A stretch of DNA of 64,000 bases from Cordia subcordata (Eukaryota; Streptophyta; Magnoliopsida; Boraginales; Cordiaceae), in contig JAPTOF010000001.1 of assembly GCA_028554755.1 (NCBI GenBank), positions 36,227,501 through 36,291,500 of the forward strand. The letters run 5' to 3'. Each line of letters begins with the position of its first letter. The first letter of the stretch is position 1. Below the pieces are notes generated by a model. It was not told the origin of the DNA. It was given only the letters and a program-made list of their open reading frames with translations, and did no database searches. Made by a program: the position numbers and the translations under genes. Below are positions 1 to 12,256 of the stretch, in pieces.

Positions 1-541
1 TTAGGGTGGAGATGCATTTGATCTGTAACATTGTGCAGTGGAACTTTTCATTTTCTATATGTCATGATTTACTCCTGAATATGCAAATCTGGGACTTGCA
101 ATGGCATGTAATTTTGTGCTGTCTCAGTGCCTTCTTAGATTAGTTCTGTACTTTTTCTTAGGATGAGGGCTGCTCAGTCTGAAGTATTTCCTGTTTATGA
201 TGTGTTTGTCATCTACTTTTCATGAGTTACTATGTTATTATAGATTCTCTTATTTGTTACCAGTGTTATGAAGATCAGGAAAGGAGATTGAGAAAACAAT
301 AAATAAGTTGATAGCCTGAAAACTGCGCGCCAACTATTCTTACCTGACATGTGGAATAAGAAGGTCTATTGCTAGTGCTTCTTTGTGTTGTTAGTCATAA
401 TTTATGAGTTCTTTGGGCAACTCTGTCCCTACTTATGGTGCAAATGATGACAATAACTTCTCTTAGTTGCTTTTGCTGCCCCTCTTCCTCCTTGTTTGCC
501 ATGACAAACACATTAATGTTCTGTATTCTTGGATTGTGCAG
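1..541 (+). other. Intron-like sequence upstream of the first recognised BLISTER-like exon
   Basis: T-rich plant intron-like sequence ending in a TGCAG acceptor at 537-541. I see no exon here that I can support. Earlier exons of the BLISTER-like gene would lie in this stretch or, more likely, before the window begins. Confidence 0.4.
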
Positions 542-3500
542 AAAGAAAATGTCCAGTCTTGAAAGAGAACATAGGGAACTGCAGTCAACAATAGAGGCTT
601 CACAAGAAGGTAGTAAGCAAATGGTGCTTGGCTATACTATTGCTTTGTTAATAAGGAATCTATTTGAAGAATAATGTATAGATTAGCAGGAAAATAGTTG
701 TTTTTATGAAAGATTTATCTGGCATACATTCCACACTTTTTTCATTTCCATACCTTCATGCTTTTTAGATCTCCATTCATTCTTCTGGCTGCTTCTTATT
801 GTCATGAGTAATATTGGATCAATTTTGCTATCAATCATCTGGGATTGCCATGATAATGAAGTTTAACAATTTTTCTAGATAACAAGTTCTTGTAGTTATT
901 TTATTCGGTTGAAGCCATAATTTTGTTTTGCAGCATGCTTATTGAGAGGTTTCCATATGGATGATCGTGTTTTAAATATATAAACTTAAAAAGTTTATTA
1001 AAAATCTTGTGGGTTTTTTTTTCTCTGTCTCTCTTTCGCACGCGGGGTGGTGGGGGAGAGAGGGGATTGTTCAATATTTAAATGAGCGTGCTGTATTGTA
1101 TGAGATTTCTGAGCTTGCTAATGTGCATCTTACATTATTCCTGATCACTCGAATAATTCATGAAATTTAAAATTCTTTCTAGAACATTTGGATCTCTTTT
1201 GAATAACTTTGTCCAGCATAATGCTTTCTTTCTCTTGCAGATATTTGTTCAAATATGTCATTCTTTTTGACTTTTATGTTGCCAAATTATAACTCATAAA
1301 TTCCAGTTGCAGCACTCCATTTGTTTCTGTTTGTGATTGCTAATTGTGAAAGTAACTTCTTGTTTCCTGTCCTTTTTTATGTTGTCTTTTCCTCACTTAT
1401 ACTCCTTTAATACAGAAAAGAAACTGTTGCAGTCAAAGCTAAAGAAATCTTCGGCTAGTGGAAACTTTGGGGACGTTAGCAAGAATGTTACCGATAGAAA
1501 GGATGTCTCAACTTCAACAGAGGATATTGGTCTGCTCTTCTCAGATAATTCTTCCATTTTAACTTTACTGTTGATTTCATAAACTAATTGTCTCCCATTT
1601 TTATATCTAGATACATGGTGCCAAGTCTTTCTAGTCAAGGCTTGTGTCAGATCCCACTTTCCAAAAAGTTTAGTTTTAAAAGTGTTATTCTAAAACTACA
1701 GTTTCTGTGATTGAATGCAACAGAGTTATAATCTAGACGTATCTATTTGTTACAATTCTTACATCACTATTAGCAAATTTCATAGGCTTTTAGTATAATT
1801 CTAATTTGTTTATTTGCATTCAGTGGAGGGGGATGGATGAGCTGATCCTTTTCTCCCCTTAATTTTTCCCATCATTTCTTGAACGGTAACCACTGATTTG
1901 AAGCTGTGAAATTCATAACTAGTATATACATAGCACTTTCGGGAAGTCTCATCTTGCATTCTCTTTGCATGTTGAGTTGCTTTATGTTTGTCTTTGTCAC
2001 ATTGATGCCTTAAATTTATATTAAAGTAGTTTGTACTGTAAGGTTACAACAGTTACCCCCTTTATTTTACCATTGTATATACACCCCTTCTTCATTTTAC
2101 TCTTCTGTGTCTTGCTTCGTTAAAGTTGCTGGATTCATGATAAATTGCAGTGTGTTTTGATTGAGCAGTGAAGAATTACATTGTTCTCCAACTTTCGTAC
2201 GGTATTATTAGTCTGCATCAAGACGGTGAAATTTCTAATTTGATCTGGTTACTGGCATACTTGTACTAAATATGCTATTAGATATAGAACCGGACCTGTC
2301 ATATTGAATCTAGATGTATTTGTCCGTAAGATTCTTTTCATGATCTAGCCTTTAAGATCATAAATGAATTTGGGTCTAACCACTTATTCCTAACCTCCAT
2401 ATATTTTTTTGTTTGGAGGATAGTTAAGCTAGTATTGTTAGAAGGTGGCTTTAGATAATAAATTACAGAAGTGCATTTACTTGATGAAAGAAACTAGTAT
2501 TTCATTTGGGTTAAATATTTCCAGTGTCCAATCTTTAGATGTTGCTTCTGCTGTTGGATATGTAATCATATGATGTTCTCTTGGAAACCATTCTTAATTG
2601 GGTTTCTGGGCCATGTGTCCTGATTTATATGTTTCACCTATTTGGATTCTTGAATTCCTTTTCTTGTTACTTTGACAGAATTGTTTCCTTCATCTCATAT
2701 AAATCATGCACTGGAAAATAAAAATCCACGTGCTAATTCCCATTTACCAGGGAAAGTGTACCTTTTTTCTCCCATTTCTTCCTTTCTTTCTTCTGTTTTT
2801 ACCTCCTCATTTTAATGTCAAGTTGGTTTGTTAATTCAGCGGGTACCGATGGTGCCATCTCAACCAGAAACAACAATATCTTGGACACAGCAGCTTCTTT
2901 GGGAAACAATTGGTTGAATTTTCTGTATCTGGATTATAATAGAGAGCTTAGTCTCGATGAATTGTCTTTGGCAGTTCCTCCGGACCAGATGAGAACTACT
3001 CATAACATTAATACATTAATCACTGAGGTGAAATCAGATTTTGGTGATCAATATTATCCTGCTGTGTCTAGTTATCCTTTCCTCTTGCATTAGTGTGACA
3101 AGAATTTGATCAAAGTTGCTTTCTGCTATGGATCTATTGCAGCTGGCAATGGAGAAAGAAGAACTGGTACAAACATTGTCCCAAAGTTATAATCTCAAGG
3201 TAAATAGAGTCCAATGACATGAACCTTAAGTTTTGTTTGAGATGCTGAGATTTGAAGTTGAAATATATTGCATGTTAATTTCTTGTACAGAGTTACAGAA
3301 ATGGCACATTGTATATTATATAAACCATGCACATTTGCTATTGATTTTTGATGCATAATGAATTAGTATGGTGTCTCTAAAGTGTTACGCTAGGAATTAT
3401 TGGACCTATCTCTGAATCCAGTAGTTTCTTCACTATTTCTCTTGTTCTTCTAGTTGTATGGTTGCAATTTTTCTATCCAATATATATTATTTCCTGAACA

Positions 3501-5317
3501 ATTTATATGAACAGTTTCCACGATGAAGAAAGGATTGATTCCTGTAAATAAAATAATCCACTTCATCGTTTGGTTGCTTGTGGATATGACTTCCATGGCC
3601 TCCAAAATGGTGTTGTGTTTTGCTCATAATTACATAACAGTTGCAGCATACCCAAGCTGGCTTGGCACCTTCCTTGCATATTTCATCAAATGTTATGTCT
3701 AAAGTCTGTACAGAATTCCAAATTTTACTTTCCATAGTCTTAAGAAAATTCACTTTTCACCAACTTATCCCCTCAGTGACCCCATCTTGGCTCCCGAAGA
3801 ATAAGAATTCATTTCCAAATCTTTTGCCTTTGCACTGCACATGTATGGATCTTATGCTTGTGATATTTGTGAACATAGAGATGTTTGAACGTAAGGGCTT
3901 TTCGATTGTTAGGCTTCACTATTGATTATTTTTATTTTGCCGGCTGCCACGTCTGAGGCTGGTATCTAGAATATTTATTTACTGATATGTCTTTGCTGGT
4001 AACTCAAATTTTTGATGCTATTATGCTACCAAGGGCCTGTTTGTTTGCAGGAAAGTAACCTGCTGGAGGAAAATATTTTTTTGTGAAATAAAATATTTTT
4101 TGGTATTTGGTTACCACATTGAAAAGTATTTTTTTTTTTTTTTTGGTATTTGGTTGTTATACACACGCAATGGCAAATATTTTCAATAGGAGATTTTTAT
4201 AAAGAAAATGAAATTTATTATTACAAAATATATTACTTAAATAAAAAATTGTATTCTTCGTATACGATACTATTTCTTTTTTCTCTTTTCTATCCCCTTG
4301 TCCTTTGTCTTGCCCATCCCTTTCATCATGTCAATCACACAAACACAACTACATCTGTGTACACTAAATCTTTGCAAAAAATAAAAAACTGCATTTATTT
4401 AGATTGATTACATCCCTTTGTTTTACATGTGTCCTTTAAAATCAGCTTGTCGAATGTGCTTTTGTTTCTGCTTTAAAAACACTGATTTAAACTTAAATTA
4501 CCGTTGGGTAGCAAGTTACATGTTCAGTTAAGTGACATCTAGGGATTTCTTTCTAGAAGGTGGTTGGATTGGTTATTGGCATACCGAAGTACGAGAGCAA
4601 GTGTTACAGCAGTTGCTTTATGAGTATTCGTGCTTACTGGATTAGGAGCTAACTCAAGTTTTGGAATCATTTCTGTGGTTTGTGGTTTTTTTTTTTTTTT
4701 TTCATCTAATATGTCTCAAACTTTTTGAACAAAGGAAATGAACAAGGAGTTGTTGAAGCTCAGACTCAAAGGTTAGAGCTTCTACCTGCTCAAAGTATGG
4801 CTAGTGATAGTGTCTTAGTGAGACAATCAGTTTCCCAGAACATGCATGATAACACTAATTATGCAGACAAAGGAGACGAGGTAACGTATTGTGTATCCTA
4901 CCATCCATTGATCTTTGTTCTTTATAATTCAGCAGTCTTCTCCAGATTCATGTAGACTTAGTAATACTCCCTTGTGTTGTTTTTCATGTTCTAGCCTCTG
5001 TACACCAGAATTTTACCATTGAAACTGTCCTTCTAATGAAGTACCTCTCTGACATATCACCAAATGTCTGATTTTTGCATAATCCAGCATCAGTTCTGCA
5101 CCTTTTAATATGAATCCAAGTCTTCATTGTCTCTTTGCTTTTGTCATTCAATGAATGCATTTATCAACTTCTTTCGTCTAGTTGGCACTTGCTCCAGATT
5201 TACATATCACAATTGTCGTTTTGTTTCTTGTACTAGGTAGTGGAAAGGGTTTTGGGTTGGATTATGAAACTCTTTCCTGGAGGGCCTTCAGGGTGGCGAA
5301 CCAGCAAACTTGTGTAA
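542..5317 (+). CDS. BLI: BLISTER-like coiled-coil protein, 3' exons (5' end outside window; frame possibly broken)
   Basis: BLISTER is a plant coiled-coil protein that binds the Polycomb methyltransferase CLF and also affects stress responses. Exons read here are 542-609, 1416-1529, about 2679-2757, about 2868-3027, 3143-3199, about 4735-4880 and 5237-5317, with a TAA stop at 5315-5317. Recognisable pieces are SSLEREHRELQSTIEA, EKKLLQSKLKK, INTLITE running on to LAMEKEELVQTL, AQTQRLELL, and the conserved C-terminus VVERVLGWIMKLFPGG. The joins 609/1416, 1529/2679, 3027/3143 and 4880/5237 keep phase with standard GT and AG sites. Two places do not join cleanly. The 2757/2868 junction is a guess. 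Near 4735-4760 the expected ELN-type segment (EMNKEL) lies in a different frame from the following VEAQTQRLEL, and the acceptor is poor. This suggests a small frameshifting deletion or an exon I missed. The family is named from recall of its C-terminal half; the pseudogene question is open. Confidence 0.65.
4031..4190. repeat. Possible hAT-type MITE fragment inside a BLISTER-like intron
   Basis: A GGGCCTGTTTGTTTGC start is followed by T-rich sequence with TGGTATTTGGTT repeated at about 4101 and 4144. Many plant hAT-type MITEs begin with GGGC(C/T)TGTTTG. I could not find the matching other end. Confidence 0.3.
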
Positions 5318-6315
5318 GATATGTTGGCGGGATCTTCTCTGCAGGTTAGTTTTTGTACCTCCACACTGTAATTTTAGGCTGCAGTGGTGGTTGCAGCTTG
5401 TGGTTTTGATCCATACACACAACCTATACCATTACTTATCTCCGAATCAGCAATGTTGTTGAAAGATGTCTTAAAGCATTTCTTGAGAGAGATGGCAATA
5501 ATGATAGTTCCTCATTCCTCATTGATCATGAGGTAACTGTCTACTGTTAATCGAACATTGATTGCCGTGGCAAGATAGATTAAGTGAGATGTTCTATACA
5601 TCGTAATATGCGAAACTGTATCATATATTTTCTTTTTTCACACAAGAAATTATGACAGAAAGTGTAATATACATATATATTTTTTTGGGCACGGTTAGAA
5701 CTAAATAAGCTGGAAGATATTGCCATTTTTTCTCCTTGGCACCACGCTCATCTATATATTATATAAATAAAAGTCACTACATACCTGTTTATCAACATCA
5801 CATCTCATCATCTATTATTTTTTCCCCTTCAAAAGAATATTAACTCCCATCTCTTGTATTCATCGAAAATTATTTATTAATTGAAATCAGATCCCTTTTC
5901 TAATTTACTTTTTTAATTTGAATATTTTATTTAATCACCCCATATATCTCATAAAAACATGATTATTATTATTATTATTATTATTATTAAGAACTGATCG
6001 AAAATAAAATTTTATAAAATATATTTTTATTTTATCCTATAATATATAAAAATTTATATTAGAGTACACGTTTATCCCTTGTATTGCATAGGTGAGGGTA
6101 GGAGACTTTAACATACACCTGGGATGGTTAGTTGGTTAATGCTGTTTTGAGGGTTCTAGATCAAGCATTGTGACCCATTAGATGAGAAGAGTACAAAAAG
6201 TGGGGGCCAAACTAGCTTAGCTCCAAGGAAAAGAGCAATACAACACTGGGCTGGAATACAAAGGCCTAAAGACTCATAACCAATAAAGACTTGGGCCAAG
6301 CTTCCATTGAAAGGA
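5318..6315. other. Intergenic, AT-rich
   Basis: 3' flank of the BLISTER-like gene. It may contain untranslated exon sequence around 5440-5530 but no open frame I trust. It holds an (ATT)n microsatellite at about 5962-5990. Confidence 0.5.
5962..5990. repeat. (ATT)n microsatellite
   Basis: About nine ATT units in a row, directly visible. Confidence 0.9.
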
Positions 6316-6826
6316 GGATGCTACTAGCAAATTATACCATGGACTTTCACAAGGTAGTTTTTCATTTAGCATCATGTTCCTTCACATTAAGGGAAAAAAA
6401 AAAATACTAGCTCATGCTCAGCAGCCACCCTTTTCTCTTTCTCCTCTCTTTTCTCTCTCTTCGTCTTTTCTCTCACCTCTCTCTTCTTCTCTTCTTTTCT
6501 TCTTTGTTTCACTGGTGATGCCATCGGTTATCTCATAACGAATAAATATCACCGTAAAATTTGTCTTTCTTTGTTGATCGTAATGATATGCAGTATATTC
6601 AATAAAAGCTCTTAGGTGTTAATCCACCATTAAAACCCATTATCTTCTTCTTTATGCTGGCGAAGATTCCAGCATCATCTCGTCGCGCCGTAACTACCAA
6701 TCTCTTTCTCTTCTCGTCGCGATTCTAACCATGTATCCCACGCGACGTTGGACACTCCAAGCTTAATTCGCCATTAAAGCATACCTTGACCTTCAAGTAT
6801 ACAAATTTTGTGTGAAAGCAGGGAAA

Positions 6827-7195
6827 AAAATAGTTGTGTTGTAATGAACAAATATTTGATGTATATATGAAGCTTAGTGAACAAATAGTTGTGGGATAAT
6901 GAACAAATATATATGTCTATAATTGTGTATCTCTGTGTGTGAGAGCAGTGAACAAATAGTTGTGGAGTATTGAACAAACAATTGTAGGGTACTGAACAAA
7001 CAATCAGTGATCAAATAGTTGTGGGGTACTAAATAAACAATTATAGATTACTGAAGAAACAGTCAGTGAACAAATAGTTGTGGGATATTGAACAAATAGT
7101 CAATAAACAAACAGTTGTGGGGTATTAAACAGACAGTTATAGAGTATTGAACAAATAGTCAGTGAACAAACAGTTGTGAGGTACTGAATAATATA
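6827..7195. repeat. Degenerate minisatellite built on GAACAAATAGTTGTGG
   Basis: Many variants of GTGAACAAATAGTTGTGG and TATTGAACAAACAGTTRTAG alternate, giving a loose unit of roughly 30 bp within a higher-order unit of about 60 bp. Units have drifted by substitutions and small indels. The array lies wholly inside the element at 6328-7307. Confidence 0.75.
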
Positions 7196-7229
7196 TACTG
7201 TGCATGAATAGTAGTGTGCTACAGTAGCA

Positions 7230-7256
7230 TGTGAACAGTAATGTACACTGTTCACA
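7230..7256. other. Perfect 10-bp hairpin TGTGAACAGT / ACTGTTCACA
   Basis: Arms at 7230-7239 and 7247-7256 with a 7-base loop, at the end of the minisatellite. The arms share the GAACA core of the repeat units. Confidence 0.7.
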
Positions 7257-7319
7257 ATGTAAGTACATGTTATATTGTGGACCTGCGAGTCCATGATATA
7301 ACTACCTGGATGCTACTAG

Positions 7320-10300
7320 TCACCAGAGCTAATTTAATGTCTTGTTTAGAGCCCAACAATTTGAGTGCTTAGTTGGGACGCTTTAGAGCCATTTGGCTTT
7401 GCTTACTTTTTATGAGTTTTTAATTAAGTAGCTTTGATGTTTATTAGTAAGTCATAATAAGCACAAAAGTGTTTGAATAATATATACTTTTAAGTTACTG
7501 AAACGTTTTGTAAATAGGTGCTTGTAAACACCAGTGTTTAGTAAAATAACAAGATGACAAGAAAAGACATTAATTAATTACTGCTATAGAAGTTTTCAAT
7601 TTTGGAAAGATAAAAAAGTCTCTCTTTCGTCAAACAGGGGTGCTCATAAGTTGATAAAAAATGCTGGTGTTGCTGGCTAATATCTTACTGCTTACAAGCA
7701 CATAAAAGTGCTTGTAACTAAGTACCCAAAGATGTAATTTCTATTTATTTCTTAAAAAAATTTACAACCAGCTTACAAGCTTAGCTAAATACCACCTAAG
7801 TCATATGAGATAAAGTTTTATATTTATTATGTATTAATATATGATATTCATAATATAGCAGCAATGTATATAAAACCGTAAAAATTGCAAAAATTATTTT
7901 GATCAAATTGAATCGATCGTAAACCAATAGTGTTAAATTGGTTCAATCGATTATGATTTTATCTTATAAAAACTATGTAGATGGTTCAATTTGTGAGGGA
8001 GTCAAAATTAGGGTTTAAACTGAATCGATTGCTATAATATTAATAAATATAATTAAACTATGAATCATGGGGTTAAAAATTGTCTTGTTGTTTAAAGCAA
8101 TTACTACCGCAATATAATTGATTTTTACTCAGTACCCCAATCCAATTTTTGGTTTTTGTGAGATTCGAATCTGGGTAACTAGTTTAGTTTTAACTATTTG
8201 AGCGATTCTTCGAACTCCTATTTTAATATAATTCTTGGCTAAATTAGTTTGAAGTATTATCTTGAGTGAAAACAAAAGAACAGATAGCCAAGGAAAAAAA
8301 AAAAAAAGAAAGAAAAATTTGGCTGCTCGAAGGAGTACTTTTTCTTTGACCGTGCAAGGGCCCCTATAGTGCAAGTTTATAATCCACATTCTGATTTTTG
8401 AAAACGTAATGAATTAAGCAAAAGCAAGCTCAAGCTATTGATGTTAATTGCCCTAAGGAGCAAAATTCCAGAATGCAAGAAAATACGTTCCAAGTTAAGA
8501 ATGAGCTTGATGATGACGAGAATAAGGTTATTATAATATCCTATATATAAGTGGTGGGAGAAATGTTATCTGTAGGGATGAAGTTAGAAAATTCTTTTTA
8601 TCGGGGTCAATGTGAAAGTAATTCACACAATATGAAAATTTAGATATTTTTACAAAATAGATATATTACAATTGTTCTTGACGAAATTTTATATATTTTT
8701 TAAATGTTTTGAAATTGATCTATTTTTAACATTACCAAATGAATAAAAAAAAAAGAACTAGTTAAAAGTTTGGAAAGTAAATAGGCTAAGAGTATTGGAA
8801 ATACCAAATAAAATCCAGAGAATTAAGAAACTTGAATATATGTTTGAAGCCTGCATTTGATTTAGTATTCTTAAAGACTTATATCGCCTCGCGGCAGTTC
8901 TTTCAATCACTAACGTGGAATTTTTTTTAAAGTATGAAGAACATGTTCGCTGAAGCCAAGAGTAAAGAGACACTTTAATCGTGGTCCCATCGAATTGTTG
9001 AATGGGGCCAAATTGCATACACTATTTCTTTTCATTTTTCTTTTTTAAAACTTTAGGAGAGTCACTTGACCCCATTATGGATTGAAATTTGAATGGCATT
9101 GTCCCTCGATAAGTGTTTGGTTTATAGGTGAATGTCGTAAGTTTAAGAGATAATTTGGTATTTCTAGACCAATTAATTAATGTCGCTTGTGGACTTGAAG
9201 TTTTGGACCTAAGTTGTAACTATCATAGTAGAATCCGTCATTTTTGTTTTGTTTTGTCTTTTTTATATTTTATTTTTTGGCAGAACTAGGAAACAAGGAG
9301 TGTGCTAATGAGTAAAAGTGCATTGAAGGCTGATAAATTGAATGTAACATGTTTCACAAATACTAAAGGAGATACAGTTGGTGGGCACACCATGTGATTC
9401 CTTCTCTCGGCTAATTTAATGTTTTTACGTAAGAGAGGGTTGCAGAGAGTTGAGGAAAACATAAGAAGATTCCTGTAGAAAAAGACACATGAGAAGTGCA
9501 AAATTCAAACACGATGTTTGTAGAAGAAACAAGTTGTTGAAGTGGAGCTGTGTGTGTTTAATTTTACGTTAATTTAAGCTTTGAAATTGACTTGTTTTCA
9601 TTTCCATGTAAGATTCGTCTCTGTGGTGGTGGTGAAGCAATTCTAGATGCATGGGCCACATAGATGGAGGTTTTCTGCATGGTTGGATCAACAGCATGGA
9701 ACTCATGTGGGTTGTCTATGTGTATATGTACTGCTTATTGTTTTTGTTATCATTGTTATGTGTGCATCCATAGTATTGCCGAAAATATGAGGCCAACAAA
9801 TGTGTAGATTAGATATATGGTTAATTTGACTCGACTTCATCATAGGCTGAACAACTTTTAGAACAGTCACCTTAGCTTCTATAGATCAATTCGGGAAAGA
9901 TAGACAAGAAGGGTCCTAATTTCGATTTGTGAGGAGTTGATTTTGCACGTGGTGAATCCACGTTGTTGGCAAAAATGGGGAATCCGTCTATAATGGGTGA
10001 AACGTGATACATATGGTAGAGTTTGATACGGCAGAACTTGGCAAAACATTCATCTATAGAACCATAAGACATATCGAGCCACATGTCTTTTAAATGAACT
10101 ATATTTTATACGCGGTGTTACGTATAACATAGACTAAAAGATGGTCCACTCTTTTTTTTTTTGTACCCGTGCATAGCAAGAGCTTTGTGTTCTAGATTTT
10201 GGAGATTGTCAGGATTTTTAAGTCATTTTCTCAAAATACAAGAGCTTGACCGTGAAAAGATTTCCTGGAAAACTTAGGCATAAAGTCCTTAACCTGAATC

Positions 10301-12256
10301 CTCTCAGTCTGAAAAAGAAAAGAGAAAAAAGGAAAGAAGCATGAGACGGAGAGAGAATAAAATTTTGGACGGTTATGTAATATGCATACTTTTAAGTTCT
10401 TGTCCTGTTGTATGGTGTGACCATGAGCAAAAGTATAAATGTTATGTGATGGTCCTATATAGGCCACGAGGAATAAAGCCTTGTCCAATCAATTGTCTCA
10501 ACATGCTTAAGATATTCACATTTTATGTGACAATGACCTACTATACCCTACCCACAAGGATTGGATCAAGAAATCGGATATGAAGTTATATAAATTTGGA
10601 CTAATTATATCTTTCATTACATACATATATATATATATATTATTATATTGTGGCACTTAGTTTACTAGTTCGGAGAATTGCTTCGAGCGAGAGTACATTA
10701 TTGCATCATAAAATTTATAACCTTAATGCGAATATATAGCACGCTAAATATAGTTATCAATGAAGTCCAATATTTTCATTTATAAGACTGCTTGTAAATT
10801 AGTAGACGAACATTTTGACAAATTTGAAACTAGATGGAGTGTTTCATAACTAACATGGTATAGAGGAGTGTAGCTAGTACGAATAAGTGGACACCAATAT
10901 GTATGAACAAATATGGAGCACTCACTTTCCGACGTAGTACACACCTTATATAACCATCTAAGATTACTCACTCAGTAAAGAATTTTGTACTAAATAGCGA
11001 AACACGAGCCTCTTTGGGAAATTTAGATTCATGCATCGTTACTAAAAGTATTGAAGGAATTTTATTTGTCTCCCATGAGTAATAGATGTGCATAGTATTC
11101 ATTGTATTTATAGTGCTACTATCGCATGCTATATATCATTTACTATAATTTATCTACCTATCCTATAAGGGAGACACATTAAAAAATTTAATGCGTCAAG
11201 TTATAATACATTCTTCGTATTAATAAGTCAAACTCTAATATGATTTCTACGACTTCAACATATATACAAACTTCCACTAAAGAAATTTCTAAATGCGCTG
11301 GATATGCTCTCTAGTCTAGAACCTAAGCGGTCATTTTTTCTTTTTCTTGTGACGATGAAAATCTAGCTAGCGGAGCCCGACCGCCAATTGACAAATCTCG
11401 GGTGCACAACAGGTCCCTTATACTGTGTACTGGGCAAGTTGAGGGCACTCAACCCAGGGCAGTGAACTGGATTCGAATTCGGATTATGAGCTGTAGTCGT
11501 TTTCATCTTTTACTGCTGAAACATTACTGGAGGACAATCTAAGCAGTCAAAGTGTTTATTTTTCTCTTTTACTTGTATATTCTTCTCCCAATTTATCCTT
11601 ATTGTGGACTCTATCCATGTGCTAGGCAACATGGTTTTTGTTTAATTTACGTACTTGCTAAACAAAAACCGAGAAGAGTGGCATCATATTGTGAATAGAA
11701 TATGGATGTTGGGCAATTATGGACAGAGGGTCCACCAAATTTAATGGGACCCTATATGGAACAAATGTTGAAGATAGATCCCATCGGTTGGTTTTGTTGA
11801 CCATGTGGACCAAACTGTAATCAAATCCAATCAAGTCAAACTATACTTAATCTTATTAGGCAGGGTCGATTACTTTTCATATAAATTTGACAATGTTAGT
11901 TATTTCTGTTAAAAGTTGTTTCCTAGATTAGTATGGTACAACCAAATCTCATTGAAATATATTAATCCTGTTCTCAATTATTAAACTTTAATGGCACAAA
12001 AATAAAAAAGGATGATTCAACTTTGTACAAAATTTCTTAATGCTGGAAAATACATAGGGAAAGCCTTTTTCTCCAATTTGCACAAAAGTTCCCAAAACAT
12101 TTTGAGATTGTTTTGGAGATGGCTGCTGTTTTGTGTTAAATGTGTCCCCTTTTGGTTTACATTATTTACTAGGCACCTATCTCAGTTTTGGTCTACCAAT
12201 TCAAAAACAGAAGTAAAAATTGTTAACACTCTTATTGGATTTTGAGGTCATGAACA
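7320..12256. other. Intergenic, about 4.9 kb, no gene recognised
   Basis: AT-rich sequence with only short unrelated open frames. About 7365-7800 may be a decayed hAT-like MITE: an AGCCATTTGGCTTTGCTTAC start is loosely mirrored by the ACAAGCTTAGCTAAATACC end. A (TA)n tract lies near 10625-10640. The region beyond 10.9 kb should contain 3' regulatory sequence of the minus-strand YUCCA gene, but I see no defined site. Confidence 0.45.

Larger units (their letters stand above)
6328..7307. mobile_element. MITE-like element with 12-bp flanking direct repeats (Mutator-like?)
   Basis: The 12-mer GGATGCTACTAG occurs at 6316-6327 and again at 7308-7319, like a target-site duplication around a ~980 bp insertion. 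Just inside, TTATACCATGGACT on the left matches the reverse complement of the right end with one mismatch (TTATATCATGGACT), so the element has terminal inverted repeats. A long duplication with short imperfect inverted repeats suits a non-autonomous Mutator-like element, although those usually make 9-11 bp duplications. The interior holds a long pyrimidine tract (about 6428-6510) and a degenerate tandem repeat. No transposase frame is visible. Confidence 0.6.

Noticed and set aside
120..200. Possible extra BLISTER-like exon reading MRAAQSE after TTCTTAG
   Set aside because: Too short to support, and its phase could not be tied to the next exon.
6827..7195. CRISPR-like array
   Set aside because: The repeats are degenerate and adjacent without unique spacers, inside a plant transposon. 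This is a minisatellite.
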